Position numbers and translations under genes: made by a program. A stretch of 64,000 nt of DNA, from positions 620,001-684,000 of the forward strand of contig NZ_CP148048.1 of NCBI RefSeq assembly GCF_037482165.1, in the 5' to 3' direction. This stretch comes from Parvimonas micra. Lineage in GTDB: Bacteria > Bacillota > Clostridia > Tissierellales > Peptoniphilaceae. Shown piece after piece: positions 18,145 through 25,765 of this stretch (the first letter of the stretch is position 1; each line of letters begins with the position of its first letter). Under the pieces are notes generated by a model. That model had not been told where the DNA came from and did no database searches. It worked only from the letters and a program-made list of their open reading frames with translations.

Positions 18145-19843
18145 GAAATATATTGTTATTACAGGTCAAGCTGCTAGTGGTAAAAGCAGTTTAGCTAATT
18201 TTATTAAGGAAAAAAATGAAAATTATTTAGTTTTGGATGCAGATGATCAAATTAAAGAGTTATATAAAAGAGGTGCTGAACTTTATAAAATTCTAGTAAA
18301 AGAATTTGGAGATAGCATTTTAAATGAGAAGGGTAATATATCAAAAGGAAAGCTAAGAAGAACAATTTATTTTAGTGATGAAAATAGAGAAAAGCTAAAT
18401 TCTTTAACTCATCCAGTCATTTTAAAAAATATGGTTAATATTGCTAAGAACTCTGATGCAGATGTTGTTTTTTTACAAATTCCACTATTAAATGAATCAA
18501 TAGATAGATTAGAAAAATTAATTGATATTGATGAAGTATGGAATATAACAGCAAGTGATGAAGTTAGATTTAAAAGGCTAATGGAAAGAAAAGGAATGAC
18601 TGAAGAAATTGCTCATAGAATTATGGAAATTCAATCAGAGTTTGAAAATGAAAACTATGATATTTTAACTGTTGAGAATAACGGAAATTTTGAAGATTTA
18701 AAAAATAAACTTGATTTATTTTTTAAAAATAGTTGTATAAACGAACAAAAAAAGTCGGGGTTTTTTGGAAGATTAAAGAAAAATAAAAAAGAAAATGAAC
18801 CAGAAAATATAGTAGAAGAATTTGAAGACAACAATGATGATACGGGGGCTTTTAGACAAGTAGCTGATGAAGAATTAGAATCTAAAGCAATTGATGATGT
18901 CGTTTCTAATAATGAAATTTCTGAAAATCAAGATTTAAGTAATGCTGACGAAAAATTTGGTGAACAAAAGCAACCTATATTTTTTCAAGAGCAAAACACT
19001 GAAAATATTGATTTAGAAAATTTAGATAATCAAGATTCATTAGATATGAAAAAAACAAAATTAACAGATTTAAGTTCAGTACGTGATGATATTAAAGAAG
19101 ATGATACTAATTCTGTTAAAAGTGAAATAGCTAATTCTAACGAAGAATTTTTTGAAGAAAGTGTTGAAGAAGAAAAAAAAGATGAAGTTAAAAAGAAAAA
19201 GAAAATGAAAGTTTGGAAAAAAGTATTAATAACCATAGTTACTATAGTTATTATATGTAAGGCACTATTTTTAGGTGCTGTATATTATGGTGGTCAGAAT
19301 TATCCAGTAAATTATATTGAAGAAATACAAAAATATTCAAATGAATATGGTGTAGATCCTAAAGTAGTTCTAGCCATTATGAGAGTTGAAAGTAATTTCA
19401 AAAGCGATGCAGTAAGTAAAGTTAATGCTAAAGGTCTAATGCAAGTTTTACCTGATACCGCTAAACATGTAGCAAAGTTATTAAATGTTGATGCTAATTC
19501 TTTAGATTTAAATGATCCCGAAACTAATGTTAAAGTTGGAACATACTATTTAAAATATTTAATGCAAAATTTTAGTAATATGGATACAGTTTATGCGGCC
19601 TATAATGGTGGTATAGGAAATGTGAAAACTTGGTTGAAAGACTCAAAATATTCTAGTGATGGAGTCAGTCTATATACTATACCTTCAGCTGAAACGAAGA
19701 ATTATGTTAATAAAGTAAATAAAGCTTTGAAAGCTTATGAGATTCTTTATGGAAATGAATTCCCTACAAAAAAACTTAAGGGATTTGCTAAATTTAAAGA
19801 AAATGTAAAGAATACGGTTAGATATATTTTGAATAATTTTTAA
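18131..19843 (+). CDS. coaE: Dephospho-CoA kinase fused to a membrane-anchored lytic transglycosylase
   Basis: 570-residue two-enzyme protein. Residues 1-201 are a CoaE domain: P-loop GQAASGKSS (about 12-20), LDADD, HPVILKN, and QIPLLNES for the last step of CoA synthesis. An acidic, low-complexity linker (about 202-360) leads to a Lys-rich patch and one membrane helix (about 364-386). Residues 395-535 form an SLT domain with catalytic Glu in MRVESNF (about 420), KGLMQVLP and AAYNGGIGNV. In related clostridia coaE and an slt gene are usually separate neighbours after polA. The frame is open throughout. AGGGAGG site; start overlaps polA. Confidence 0.9.
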   Translation: MSQNKKYIVITGQAASGKSSLANFIKEKNENYLVLDADDQIKELYKRGAELYKILVKEFGDSILNEKGNISKGKLRRTIYFSDENREKLNSLTHPVILKNMVNIAKNSDADVVFLQIPLLNESIDRLEKLIDIDEVWNITASDEVRFKRLMERKGMTEEIAHRIMEIQSEFENENYDILTVENNGNFEDLKNKLDLFFKNSCINEQKKSGFFGRLKKNKKENEPENIVEEFEDNNDDTGAFRQVADEELESKAIDDVVSNNEISENQDLSNADEKFGEQKQPIFFQEQNTENIDLENLDNQDSLDMKKTKLTDLSSVRDDIKEDDTNSVKSEIANSNEEFFEESVEEEKKDEVKKKKKMKVWKKVLITIVTIVIICKALFLGAVYYGGQNYPVNYIEEIQKYSNEYGVDPKVVLAIMRVESNFKSDAVSKVNAKGLMQVLPDTAKHVAKLLNVDANSLDLNDPETNVKVGTYYLKYLMQNFSNMDTVYAAYNGGIGNVKTWLKDSKYSSDGVSLYTIPSAETKNYVNKVNKALKAYEILYGNEFPTKKLKGFAKFKENVKNTVRYILNNF

Positions 19844-19871
19844 TTAAAAATTTATAACTTAATATTGAATA

Positions 19872-19910
19872 TAAAAAGCAATGAATGAAATATTTCATTG
19901 CTTTTCTTGT
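19872..19910 (+). terminator. Rho-independent terminator
   Basis: AAAAGCAATGAA (19874-19885) pairs with TTTCATTGCTTTT (19893-19905). Ends the polA-coaE/slt transcript. Confidence 0.85.
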
Positions 19911-19938
19911 TAATAAATTTTAAAATCATAAGAATAAA

Positions 19939-19967
19939 TTGATTATATAAAAGTAATATGCTATAAT
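19939..19967 (+). promoter_or_regulatory. Promoter of the 124-residue membrane protein
   Basis: TTGATT (19939-19944), 17-bp spacer, TATAAT (19962-19967), again preceded by TGC, as in the array upstream of polA. Confidence 0.75.
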
Positions 19968-20003
19968 CACCATAGTATTGTAATTACTGTATTGGAGATT
20001 TGT

Positions 20004-20378
20004 ATGTATAATAAAATTAATAATTTATTAAATAATTTTACAAAAGATAAAGAAACTATAATAAAATTCTTATTTAGGTGTTCAATAGCGTTGGATTTGT
20101 TTTTAATTTTAAGTTTTGTTATTGGTTTTTCTCTTGGAATGATAAGTTATGAAATTGGTTTTTTTATAGTAGGAATAGTTTTTAGATATGGTTTTATTAT
20201 TTTTATATTAAGTATTCTACTTAAGTTTATAATTTTTATTTTGAGTTTTCATAGAAATACTGCAGAGGAAAAGAGATTTTTTTCTACTAGTTTAACTTAT
20301 ATGTTTAGATTGTTTTTTGTTGCAGCATTACTTTATGGGATTTATTATATTGGAAAGGTTATGACTGCAGTTGGATAA
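20004..20378 (+). CDS. Small membrane protein of unknown function
   Basis: 124 residues, with a short charged N-terminus and three to four hydrophobic segments (roughly 28-50, 52-80 and 100-120) separated by an HRNTAEEKRF loop. No recognised domain. I chose ATG 20004 with GGAG 7 nt upstream in preference to the in-frame TTG at 19992, which overlaps the site. Monocistronic with its own promoter; followed by a dispersed repeat element and then a terminator. Confidence 0.65.
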   Translation: MYNKINNLLNNFTKDKETIIKFLFRCSIALDLFLILSFVIGFSLGMISYEIGFFIVGIVFRYGFIIFILSILLKFIIFILSFHRNTAEEKRFFSTSLTYMFRLFFVAALLYGIYYIGKVMTAVG

Positions 20379-20407
20379 TAAACTCTAGTAATATGATTAG
20401 TTTAAAA

Positions 20408-20470
20408 CAAGAACCCTACCTTTCCACGATGCTTCGCATCGGGTGGGTCCTGGGAACCTTGTTGTTTCAC
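20408..20470 (+). repeat. Dispersed structured repeat, copy 1
   Basis: About 62 bp, much richer in GC than its surroundings, with a perfect CGATGC-TTC-GCATCG hairpin in the centre and AACAAG/CTTGTT at the ends. It aligns with the reverse complement of 59894-59960 over its whole length with one single-base gap and roughly three quarters identity. Lies between a gene end and its terminator. Confidence 0.8.
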
Positions 20471-20475
20471 AATAA

Positions 20476-20516
20476 TAAAGTTGAGTTAATATTAAAAATT
20501 TACTCAACTTTTTTTG
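20476..20516 (+). terminator. Rho-independent terminator
   Basis: AAAGTTGAGT (20477-20486) pairs with ACTCAACTTT (20502-20511), followed by TTTT. Placed after the dispersed repeat, so the repeat is probably transcribed as a 3' UTR. Confidence 0.85.
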
Positions 20517-20584
20517 ATATAGAAAATACTTTGAAACTTAAAAATTTTTTTAAAATGTAAAATAGTAAAAATCATTGGGTATAT

Positions 20585-20610
20585 TATAATAAAGGTCAAA
20601 GTAGGTCAGG
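20585..20610 (+). promoter_or_regulatory. CtsR operator overlapping the ctsR promoter region
   Basis: TATAAT (20585-20590) is followed directly by GGTCAAA-GTA-GGTCAGG (20594-20610), close to the CtsR heptad direct repeat GGTCAAA-N3-GGTCAAA. The second heptad runs into the AGGAGG ribosome site. The operon is therefore likely autorepressed by CtsR and induced by heat or protein stress. Confidence 0.85.
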
Positions 20611-20620
20611 AGGTGCTCTT

Positions 20621-21085
20621 TTGGCAGGTATTAGTGATGTTATTGAAAAATTTTTGAAAGAAATGTTAGAAAATTCGGAAGATGGAATTATTGAGATAGG
20701 TAGAAATGATTTAGCAAGTAAATTTTCTTGTGCACCTTCTCAAATAAATTATGTTTTAACAACTAGATTTTCCTCCACAAATGGATATTATATTGAAAGT
20801 CATCGAGGAGGAAGTGGTTATATAAAAATTTCAACTCTTTCAAATGAAGATGTATTTTTTAATTCTGTTTTTGATTATTTAGAAAATAATGTAATTACTT
20901 TTAATGAAGGTAGAAGGATTGTAGACAGATTGTTTGAATTAGGATATATTACAAAAAGAGAAAGATTTATTATATTACATGCTATAAGTGATAACTCTCT
21001 TTGTATTGATACTAAAGCAAAAGATAGTTTAAGAGCAAATATATTACTAAATATTCTATATTCATTTGGGAGGAAAAATGACTAG
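20621..21085 (+). CDS. ctsR: Stress-response repressor CtsR
   Basis: 154-residue repressor of class III heat-shock genes. It has the family's N-terminal helix-turn-helix (GRNDLASKFSCAPSQINYVL) with the wing YIESHRGGSGYIKI (Gly-rich thermosensor loop), and a C-terminal dimerisation domain. Starts with TTG, 6 nt after AGGAGG. First gene of ctsR-mcsA-mcsB-clpC and probable regulator of its own promoter. In B. subtilis, CtsR is released by heat and by McsB; the McsB here looks catalytically dead, so release may depend on heat sensing alone. Confidence 0.94.
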   Translation: MAGISDVIEKFLKEMLENSEDGIIEIGRNDLASKFSCAPSQINYVLTTRFSSTNGYYIESHRGGSGYIKISTLSNEDVFFNSVFDYLENNVITFNEGRRIVDRLFELGYITKRERFIILHAISDNSLCIDTKAKDSLRANILLNILYSFGRKND

Positions 21086-21572
21086 GAAAATTGCAACAAT
21101 TAGTTATGAAAAAGAAATATCAGATAATGAATATGACAATTTATTTGAATTTTTAAAATCTAGTGAAAAAGATGATTTGTTTTCTAATTTTAAAGGTCAA
21201 ATTTCTAATTCAAATGTTAAATGTAGAAGATGTAAAACATCTGTAAAGGATATGATTTTTACAAATCGAACAGTATGTCCATGTTGTTATGAAACAATTT
21301 GTAAATTGATAAGAAAAAAGAAATTAAAACCAAGTCTTATTTATTCAGATATTCTCGATAGATTATTAAGAGACGATTTTAAAAAATATAAAGGTAAAGT
21401 ACCTGAATATACAAAGATTTATTTTGATAATATAATAAAAATTGCAGACTTAGAAAGAGAGTTGAACCATTGTATAGAGGTTGAAGAATTTTTAAAATGT
21501 GATATTTTAAAAAATACTATTGAAGATTTAGAAAATAAAAATCTTAAACTTAGGAGAAAAATTAATGAGTAA
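21078..21572 (+). CDS. mcsA: McsA-like adaptor with one zinc finger and a UVR motif
   Basis: 164-residue McsA relative, normally activator of the arginine kinase McsB. Only one CxxC...CxxC finger is present (Cys49/52 and Cys67/70); the N-terminal finger of canonical McsA is replaced by an acidic helical segment. A C-terminal UVR motif (about 130-157, LERELNHCIEVEEF...) remains for ClpC or McsB contact. ATG 21078 is chosen for the GGGAGG site; it overlaps ctsR by 8 nt, and the end overlaps mcsB by 8 nt. Confidence 0.85.
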   Translation: MTRKIATISYEKEISDNEYDNLFEFLKSSEKDDLFSNFKGQISNSNVKCRRCKTSVKDMIFTNRTVCPCCYETICKLIRKKKLKPSLIYSDILDRLLRDDFKKYKGKVPEYTKIYFDNIIKIADLERELNHCIEVEEFLKCDILKNTIEDLENKNLKLRRKINE

Positions 21573-22542
21573 TTTCTTAGGAAAAATTTCTGAAAAATAT
21601 ATTTCCCTTTCAAGTCAAGTTGATGTTTATAGAAATGTAAAAGGTTATAATTTTAATTATATGTTAACTTTTAATGACGAAATTAACTTATATAATAAAA
21701 TTTGTTCTTCATTCTATAAATTGTATTATAGTGATAGATTTTCATTTGAAAAAGTGAATTCAAAAAAACAAATCATAAAATATTATAATGATGGACTTTT
21801 TATAGATTCAAATGATATTTTTAGAGAAAATTCATATATAGCATCAAGAGATGATGGATTTGTTTATATGAATATAAATATTAGAGAACATCTTAGATTT
21901 ACAGGAAAACTTCCGGGAGTAAATTTTCTGAGATGCGGACATTTTGCTTATGGATTAGAATCTGATTTAGATGAAAAACTTGATTTTTCATTTAATACAA
22001 ATTTTGGATATGTTTTTGAAGACATTAACTTAATAGGTAATGGATTAAAAATGATTAGTGTTTTACATATTCCATCTTTGAAATACTATAAAACAACTGA
22101 ATTTTTAGAAAAGAAAATGAAAAAAATAGGGATAAATTTTTATTCTTTATCAAAAATAGGATTATGTGATGATTTTTATATTGCAGAATTTTCCAATCCT
22201 AAATCAGAAGAATTTTCAGCAATTAGAAAAATGGATAAATATATTAGTGAGATAGTAAATTTAGAAATAGATAATCGTAGGAAGATTTTAGGTATAAAAA
22301 CTGACTACTATAGGGAAAAATATGAAAAACTTAAAAAAATTTTGATAAATAGAGAAAATATAACTCCATTTATAGTTAGTAAATTTATTTCTCTTTGTAT
22401 ATTATTGCAAAGTTTAGAACTTATTGTAGATTATGATATAAATTTACTGTATAAATGTCTTATGAGTATAAGAAGTTTAACTTTTTTAAATGATAAAGAG
22501 AGAGATAAAGAACTTTTAAATATAATTATAAAGTTAATTTAG
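21565..22542 (+). CDS. mcsB: McsB-like protein, arginine kinase residues lost (pseudokinase)
   Basis: 325 residues in the mcsB position. Remote alignment to McsB is clear from RN at 23-24, LPG at 116-118, GYxxxxxxxIGNGLK at 148-162 and LHIPSL at 167-172. Canonical SSRIRLARN reads SSQVDVYRN (16-24), losing nucleotide-binding arginines. The catalytic NEEDH reads NIREH (105-109), and the TSCPTNVGTGLR block, with the catalytic Cys, reads FEDINLIGNGLK. The late Glu loop is also absent. The ORF is intact and overlapped in an operon, so it is likely a functional non-kinase adaptor rather than a decaying gene. Confidence 0.85.
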   Translation: MSNFLGKISEKYISLSSQVDVYRNVKGYNFNYMLTFNDEINLYNKICSSFYKLYYSDRFSFEKVNSKKQIIKYYNDGLFIDSNDIFRENSYIASRDDGFVYMNINIREHLRFTGKLPGVNFLRCGHFAYGLESDLDEKLDFSFNTNFGYVFEDINLIGNGLKMISVLHIPSLKYYKTTEFLEKKMKKIGINFYSLSKIGLCDDFYIAEFSNPKSEEFSAIRKMDKYISEIVNLEIDNRRKILGIKTDYYREKYEKLKKILINRENITPFIVSKFISLCILLQSLELIVDYDINLLYKCLMSIRSLTFLNDKERDKELLNIIIKLI

Positions 22543-22555
22543 GAGAGGTGATTGT

Positions 22556-24979
22556 ATGTATGAAAATGTAATTAGAAGTGTGGATGAGTTTATTCGTTAT
22601 GCTGTTAATGAAGCTTTTTATTTAAAAGATGATTATATCGGTACTGAACATATATTACTTGCATTCTTGAAGATAAACAGTAGAGAGACTGAGTGTCTCG
22701 TTTCTGCTGGGGCAAATTATAATTCTTTAAAGGGTTATTTAATAGATAAAAAGGGTTTTGGTGATTTTACAAATGTTGCAAGTAAATTATCAAAAAATGC
22801 AAAGAAAGTTGTTGATAATGCAGTTAATATTGCAATGGAATCTGATAATGTTCAAGTTTTACCCTGTCATCTTTTAATTTCATTAATGGAACTAAAAACA
22901 AGTCTTGCATATAAAATGCTTATTGATGCAAATATAAGTCCTGAAGGTATTTCTGCTGATATAAAAGAAAAGATAAATTTTGCTTCAGATACTGAAGATA
23001 ATGGTGGAGTAATGACAGAAACTTTAGATAAATATACCATTAATTTAAATGAAAGAGCAAAAATAGGAAAGATTGACCAAGTTATTGGTAGAGATAAAGA
23101 AATAGATAGAATCTTGCAGATTTTACTAAGAAGAACAAAAAATAATCCAATTCTAATTGGAGAAGCTGGAGTTGGGAAAACAGCTATAGTAGAAGGACTT
23201 GCTCTTAGAATTGTTGAAGGTAATGTTCCAGAGTTTTTAGAAAATAAAACAATTTATAGTTTAGATTTACCAGCTATGCTTGCAGGAAGTAAGTATCGTG
23301 GAGACTTTGAAAAAAGAGTAAAAGATACGTTAAATGAAATTATGAAAAATAAAAATGTAATTGTGTTTATTGATGAATTTCATAATATTGTTGGAACTGG
23401 TGGCAGTGAAGGATCTATTGATGCTGCTAATATTTTAAAACCATTTTTAGCTAGAGGAGAAATACAATTAATTGGTGCCACAACAATCGATGAATATAGA
23501 AAACATATTGAAAAGGACTCTGCTCTTGAAAGAAGATTACAGCCAATAGAAGTTTTAGAACCTACAGTTAGTCAAACTATAAACATATTAATGGGCTTAA
23601 AAGAAAAGTATGAAAAACATCATGGGATAGTAATCACAGACGAAGCAATAAAAGCTGCTGTAGAATTATCTAATAGATACTTAACAGATAGATTTCTACC
23701 TGATAAGGCAATTGACTTAATTGATGAAGCTGGATCTATGTTAAGAATTAAATCATATTTAAATCCAGATGATATCATTTATTTGAAAGAAAAAAATATA
23801 AAGTTAAAATCAGAAATTAAACAATTTGTTGAACATCAAGAGTTTTTAAAAGCTCAAGAATTAAAAAATAAGTATGAACAAAATCTAGAAGATATAAAAA
23901 AACTTAAAGAGATAAAAAAAGATAAGAAAAATAATGAAAATTTAATTTTAAAGTATGATGATATTGCAAAAGTTGTTTCAGACTGGAGTAAAATTCCAGT
24001 TAATAGATTGACAGCAAAGGAAAGTCAAAAATATCTATCTCTTTCTGATAATTTAAAGAATATAGTTATTGGACAAGGAACTGCTATTGATAGAGTCACT
24101 AATGCTATAAAGAGATCTAGAGCAGGAGTATCTTTGGGTAGTAAACCTATTGGTAGTTTTATATTTGTTGGAGCTACAGGTGTTGGAAAAACTTATCTTG
24201 CAAAATCATTAGCAAATCTTTTATTTGAATCTGAAGAAAATATGATTAGAATTGATATGAGTGAATATATGGAAAAACATACAGTTTCTAAACTAGTTGG
24301 ATCTCCTCCTGGATATGTTGGATATGGAGAAGGTGGATATTTAACTGAAGCGGTAAGAAGAAAACCATATAGTGTAGTTTTGTTTGATGAGATTGAAAAA
24401 GCACATCCAGATGTATTTAATATGCTTCTTCAAATTCTAGATGATGGAAGATTAACAGATTCTCAAGGAAAAACAGTAAATTTTAAAAATACTGTAATTA
24501 TTATGACTTCTAATGTAGGAGCATCTGCAATCGAAAAGAAGAATACATTAGGATTTTCTTCAAAAAAGGATGAAGAAGAAAAGGAATATGATAGAATTAA
24601 AGAAATTGTTAATTCTGAACTAAAAATTATGTTTAAGCCTGAATTTTTAAACAGGGTAGATGATATAATTGTATTTTCAAAATTAGATGAAAAAGACATA
24701 TTGAAAATTACAGAACTTTTACTAGAAAAACTGAAAAAAAGACTTAAAAATATTGGGTTAAATATTGGATATAGTAATAAAATAATAAAAAAATTATCTG
24801 ATATGGGCTTTGATAAGTCTTATGGAGCAAGACCTCTTGAAAGAATTATTAAATCAGAACTTGAAAATAAAATTGCAGATGAAATTTTAAAGAATCAAAT
24901 TTTAAGTGATGAAAAATTATTTTTAGATGTAAAAAAAGGTAATATTGTATTAGAAAAAGTAAAAATAAAAACAAAATAG
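22556..24979 (+). CDS. clpC: ATP-dependent Clp protease ATP-binding subunit ClpC
   Basis: 807-residue Hsp100 unfoldase. Clp-N repeats occupy residues 1-145. AAA-1 has Walker A GEAGVGKTA (about 202) and Walker B VIVFIDEFHN. A coiled middle domain with a UVR-like segment lies near 415-450. AAA-2 has Walker A GATGVGKTYLAKS (about 538), the pore loop GYVGYGEGG and a TLGFSS ClpP-docking loop (about 663). All ATPase residues are intact. The usual adaptor McsB in this operon appears kinase-dead, so substrate delivery may differ from B. subtilis. AGGAG site 13 bp after mcsB. Confidence 0.96.
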   Translation: MYENVIRSVDEFIRYAVNEAFYLKDDYIGTEHILLAFLKINSRETECLVSAGANYNSLKGYLIDKKGFGDFTNVASKLSKNAKKVVDNAVNIAMESDNVQVLPCHLLISLMELKTSLAYKMLIDANISPEGISADIKEKINFASDTEDNGGVMTETLDKYTINLNERAKIGKIDQVIGRDKEIDRILQILLRRTKNNPILIGEAGVGKTAIVEGLALRIVEGNVPEFLENKTIYSLDLPAMLAGSKYRGDFEKRVKDTLNEIMKNKNVIVFIDEFHNIVGTGGSEGSIDAANILKPFLARGEIQLIGATTIDEYRKHIEKDSALERRLQPIEVLEPTVSQTINILMGLKEKYEKHHGIVITDEAIKAAVELSNRYLTDRFLPDKAIDLIDEAGSMLRIKSYLNPDDIIYLKEKNIKLKSEIKQFVEHQEFLKAQELKNKYEQNLEDIKKLKEIKKDKKNNENLILKYDDIAKVVSDWSKIPVNRLTAKESQKYLSLSDNLKNIVIGQGTAIDRVTNAIKRSRAGVSLGSKPIGSFIFVGATGVGKTYLAKSLANLLFESEENMIRIDMSEYMEKHTVSKLVGSPPGYVGYGEGGYLTEAVRRKPYSVVLFDEIEKAHPDVFNMLLQILDDGRLTDSQGKTVNFKNTVIIMTSNVGASAIEKKNTLGFSSKKDEEEKEYDRIKEIVNSELKIMFKPEFLNRVDDIIVFSKLDEKDILKITELLLEKLKKRLKNIGLNIGYSNKIIKKLSDMGFDKSYGARPLERIIKSELENKIADEILKNQILSDEKLFLDVKKGNIVLEKVKIKTK

Positions 24980-25069
24980 AATATCCTTTATTAATTTATA
25001 TATTAGTAGAAAAACTATTGATAACATTTTACAAGTGTGTTAATATTATAAAAAAAGGAGGATATTTCT

Positions 25070-25396
25070 ATGATTATTACAACTACAAATAATATTGAAG
25101 GATATGAAATTGTTGAATATAAGGGAGTTGTCTTCGGTGAAGTTATTACTGGAGTAAGTTTCTTAAAAGATTTTAAAGCAGGTCTAAGGGATATATTTGG
25201 TGGACGTTCATCTTCTTATGAAAAAGAATTGATGGGTGCAAGAGACGATAGTTTAGATGAGATTACTGAAAGAGCTAATGAAATTGGAGCTAATGCTGTA
25301 GTTGGACTAAAAATGGATTATGAAATGCTTGGAGCATCAAATGGAATGATGATGGTTACTTGCTCAGGTACTGCTGTTAGAATTATAAAAAAATAA
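25070..25396 (+). CDS. YbjQ/UPF0145 family protein
   Basis: 108-residue member of the YbjQ (UPF0145) family, predicted pentameric, function unknown. Hallmarks are the N-terminal [38 protein letters not shown], and [25 protein letters not shown] site; monocistronic, with its own terminator. Linkage to clpC is probably accidental. Confidence 0.9.
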   Translation: MIITTTNNIEGYEIVEYKGVVFGEVITGVSFLKDFKAGLRDIFGGRSSSYEKELMGARDDSLDEITERANEIGANAVVGLKMDYEMLGASNGMMMVTCSGTAVRIIKK

Positions 25397-25400
25397 ATTT

Positions 25401-25437
25401 TTAGGTGTTTTAAAAATTTTTTAAAACACCTTTTTTG
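25401..25437 (+). terminator. Strong rho-independent terminator
   Basis: AGGTGTTTTAAAA (25403-25415) pairs with TTTTAAAACACCT (25419-25431), then a run of T. The following 25440-25575 shows no gene. Confidence 0.92.
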
Positions 25438-25577
25438 TGAAACAGCAAGATTTCTAGGAAATATCTCGATATAAACATTATAGAATGTTGAGGTTAATGT
25501 TAAAAAATAAAGTTTTAAATATTCATTCAATGCAAAGATTAGCGAAATGTTGTAGTATTATTTTTATTTAAAATTAC

Positions 25578-25606
25578 TTGAAAAATTTTTTAAAATTTAG
25601 TATAAT
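25578..25606 (+). promoter_or_regulatory. Promoter of the riboswitch-ATPase transcript
   Basis: TTGAAA (25578-25583), 17-bp spacer, TATAAT (25601-25606). Predicted start near 25613, at the 5' edge of the aptamer. Confidence 0.85.
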
Positions 25607-25613
25607 ATAACTA

Positions 25614-25732
25614 ATAAAGGGGAGTAGCTAATTTTGTTTAGTCGTCAATACGGTTTATCCCGGCTAAACACCTAACTATTTCAATAGGAAGCAAGACCTT
25701 TGTTTAATTTAATTAAACAAGGTTTTTTTTAT
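25614..25732 (+). promoter_or_regulatory. yybP-ykoY manganese riboswitch with transcription terminator
   Basis: Contains the conserved aptamer blocks of the Mn2+-sensing yybP-ykoY class: AAAGGGGAGTAGC (25617-25629), GTCGTCAATACG (25641-25652), CCCGGC (about 25659-25664) and GCAAGACCTT (25691-25700). The closing stem P1 would pair AAAGG with CCTT. That same CCTTTGTTTAATT (25697-25709) is also the 5' arm of a terminator with AATTAAACAAGG (25711-25722) and eight T residues. Mn2+-stabilised P1 would therefore free the polymerase, an ON switch. Confidence 0.93.
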
Positions 25733-25765
25733 GCAAAAAAAGCCTTAATTCAAGGAGGATAAATT

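Noticed and set aside
20408-20470. Dispersed repeat as an ordinary terminator
   Set aside because: It has no T-tract of its own, a separate terminator follows at 20477, and a homologous copy occurs at 59894.
21565-22542. Calling mcsB a pseudogene
   Set aside because: The frame is intact, overlaps mcsA, keeps spacing to clpC and retains fold landmarks; only catalytic residues changed.
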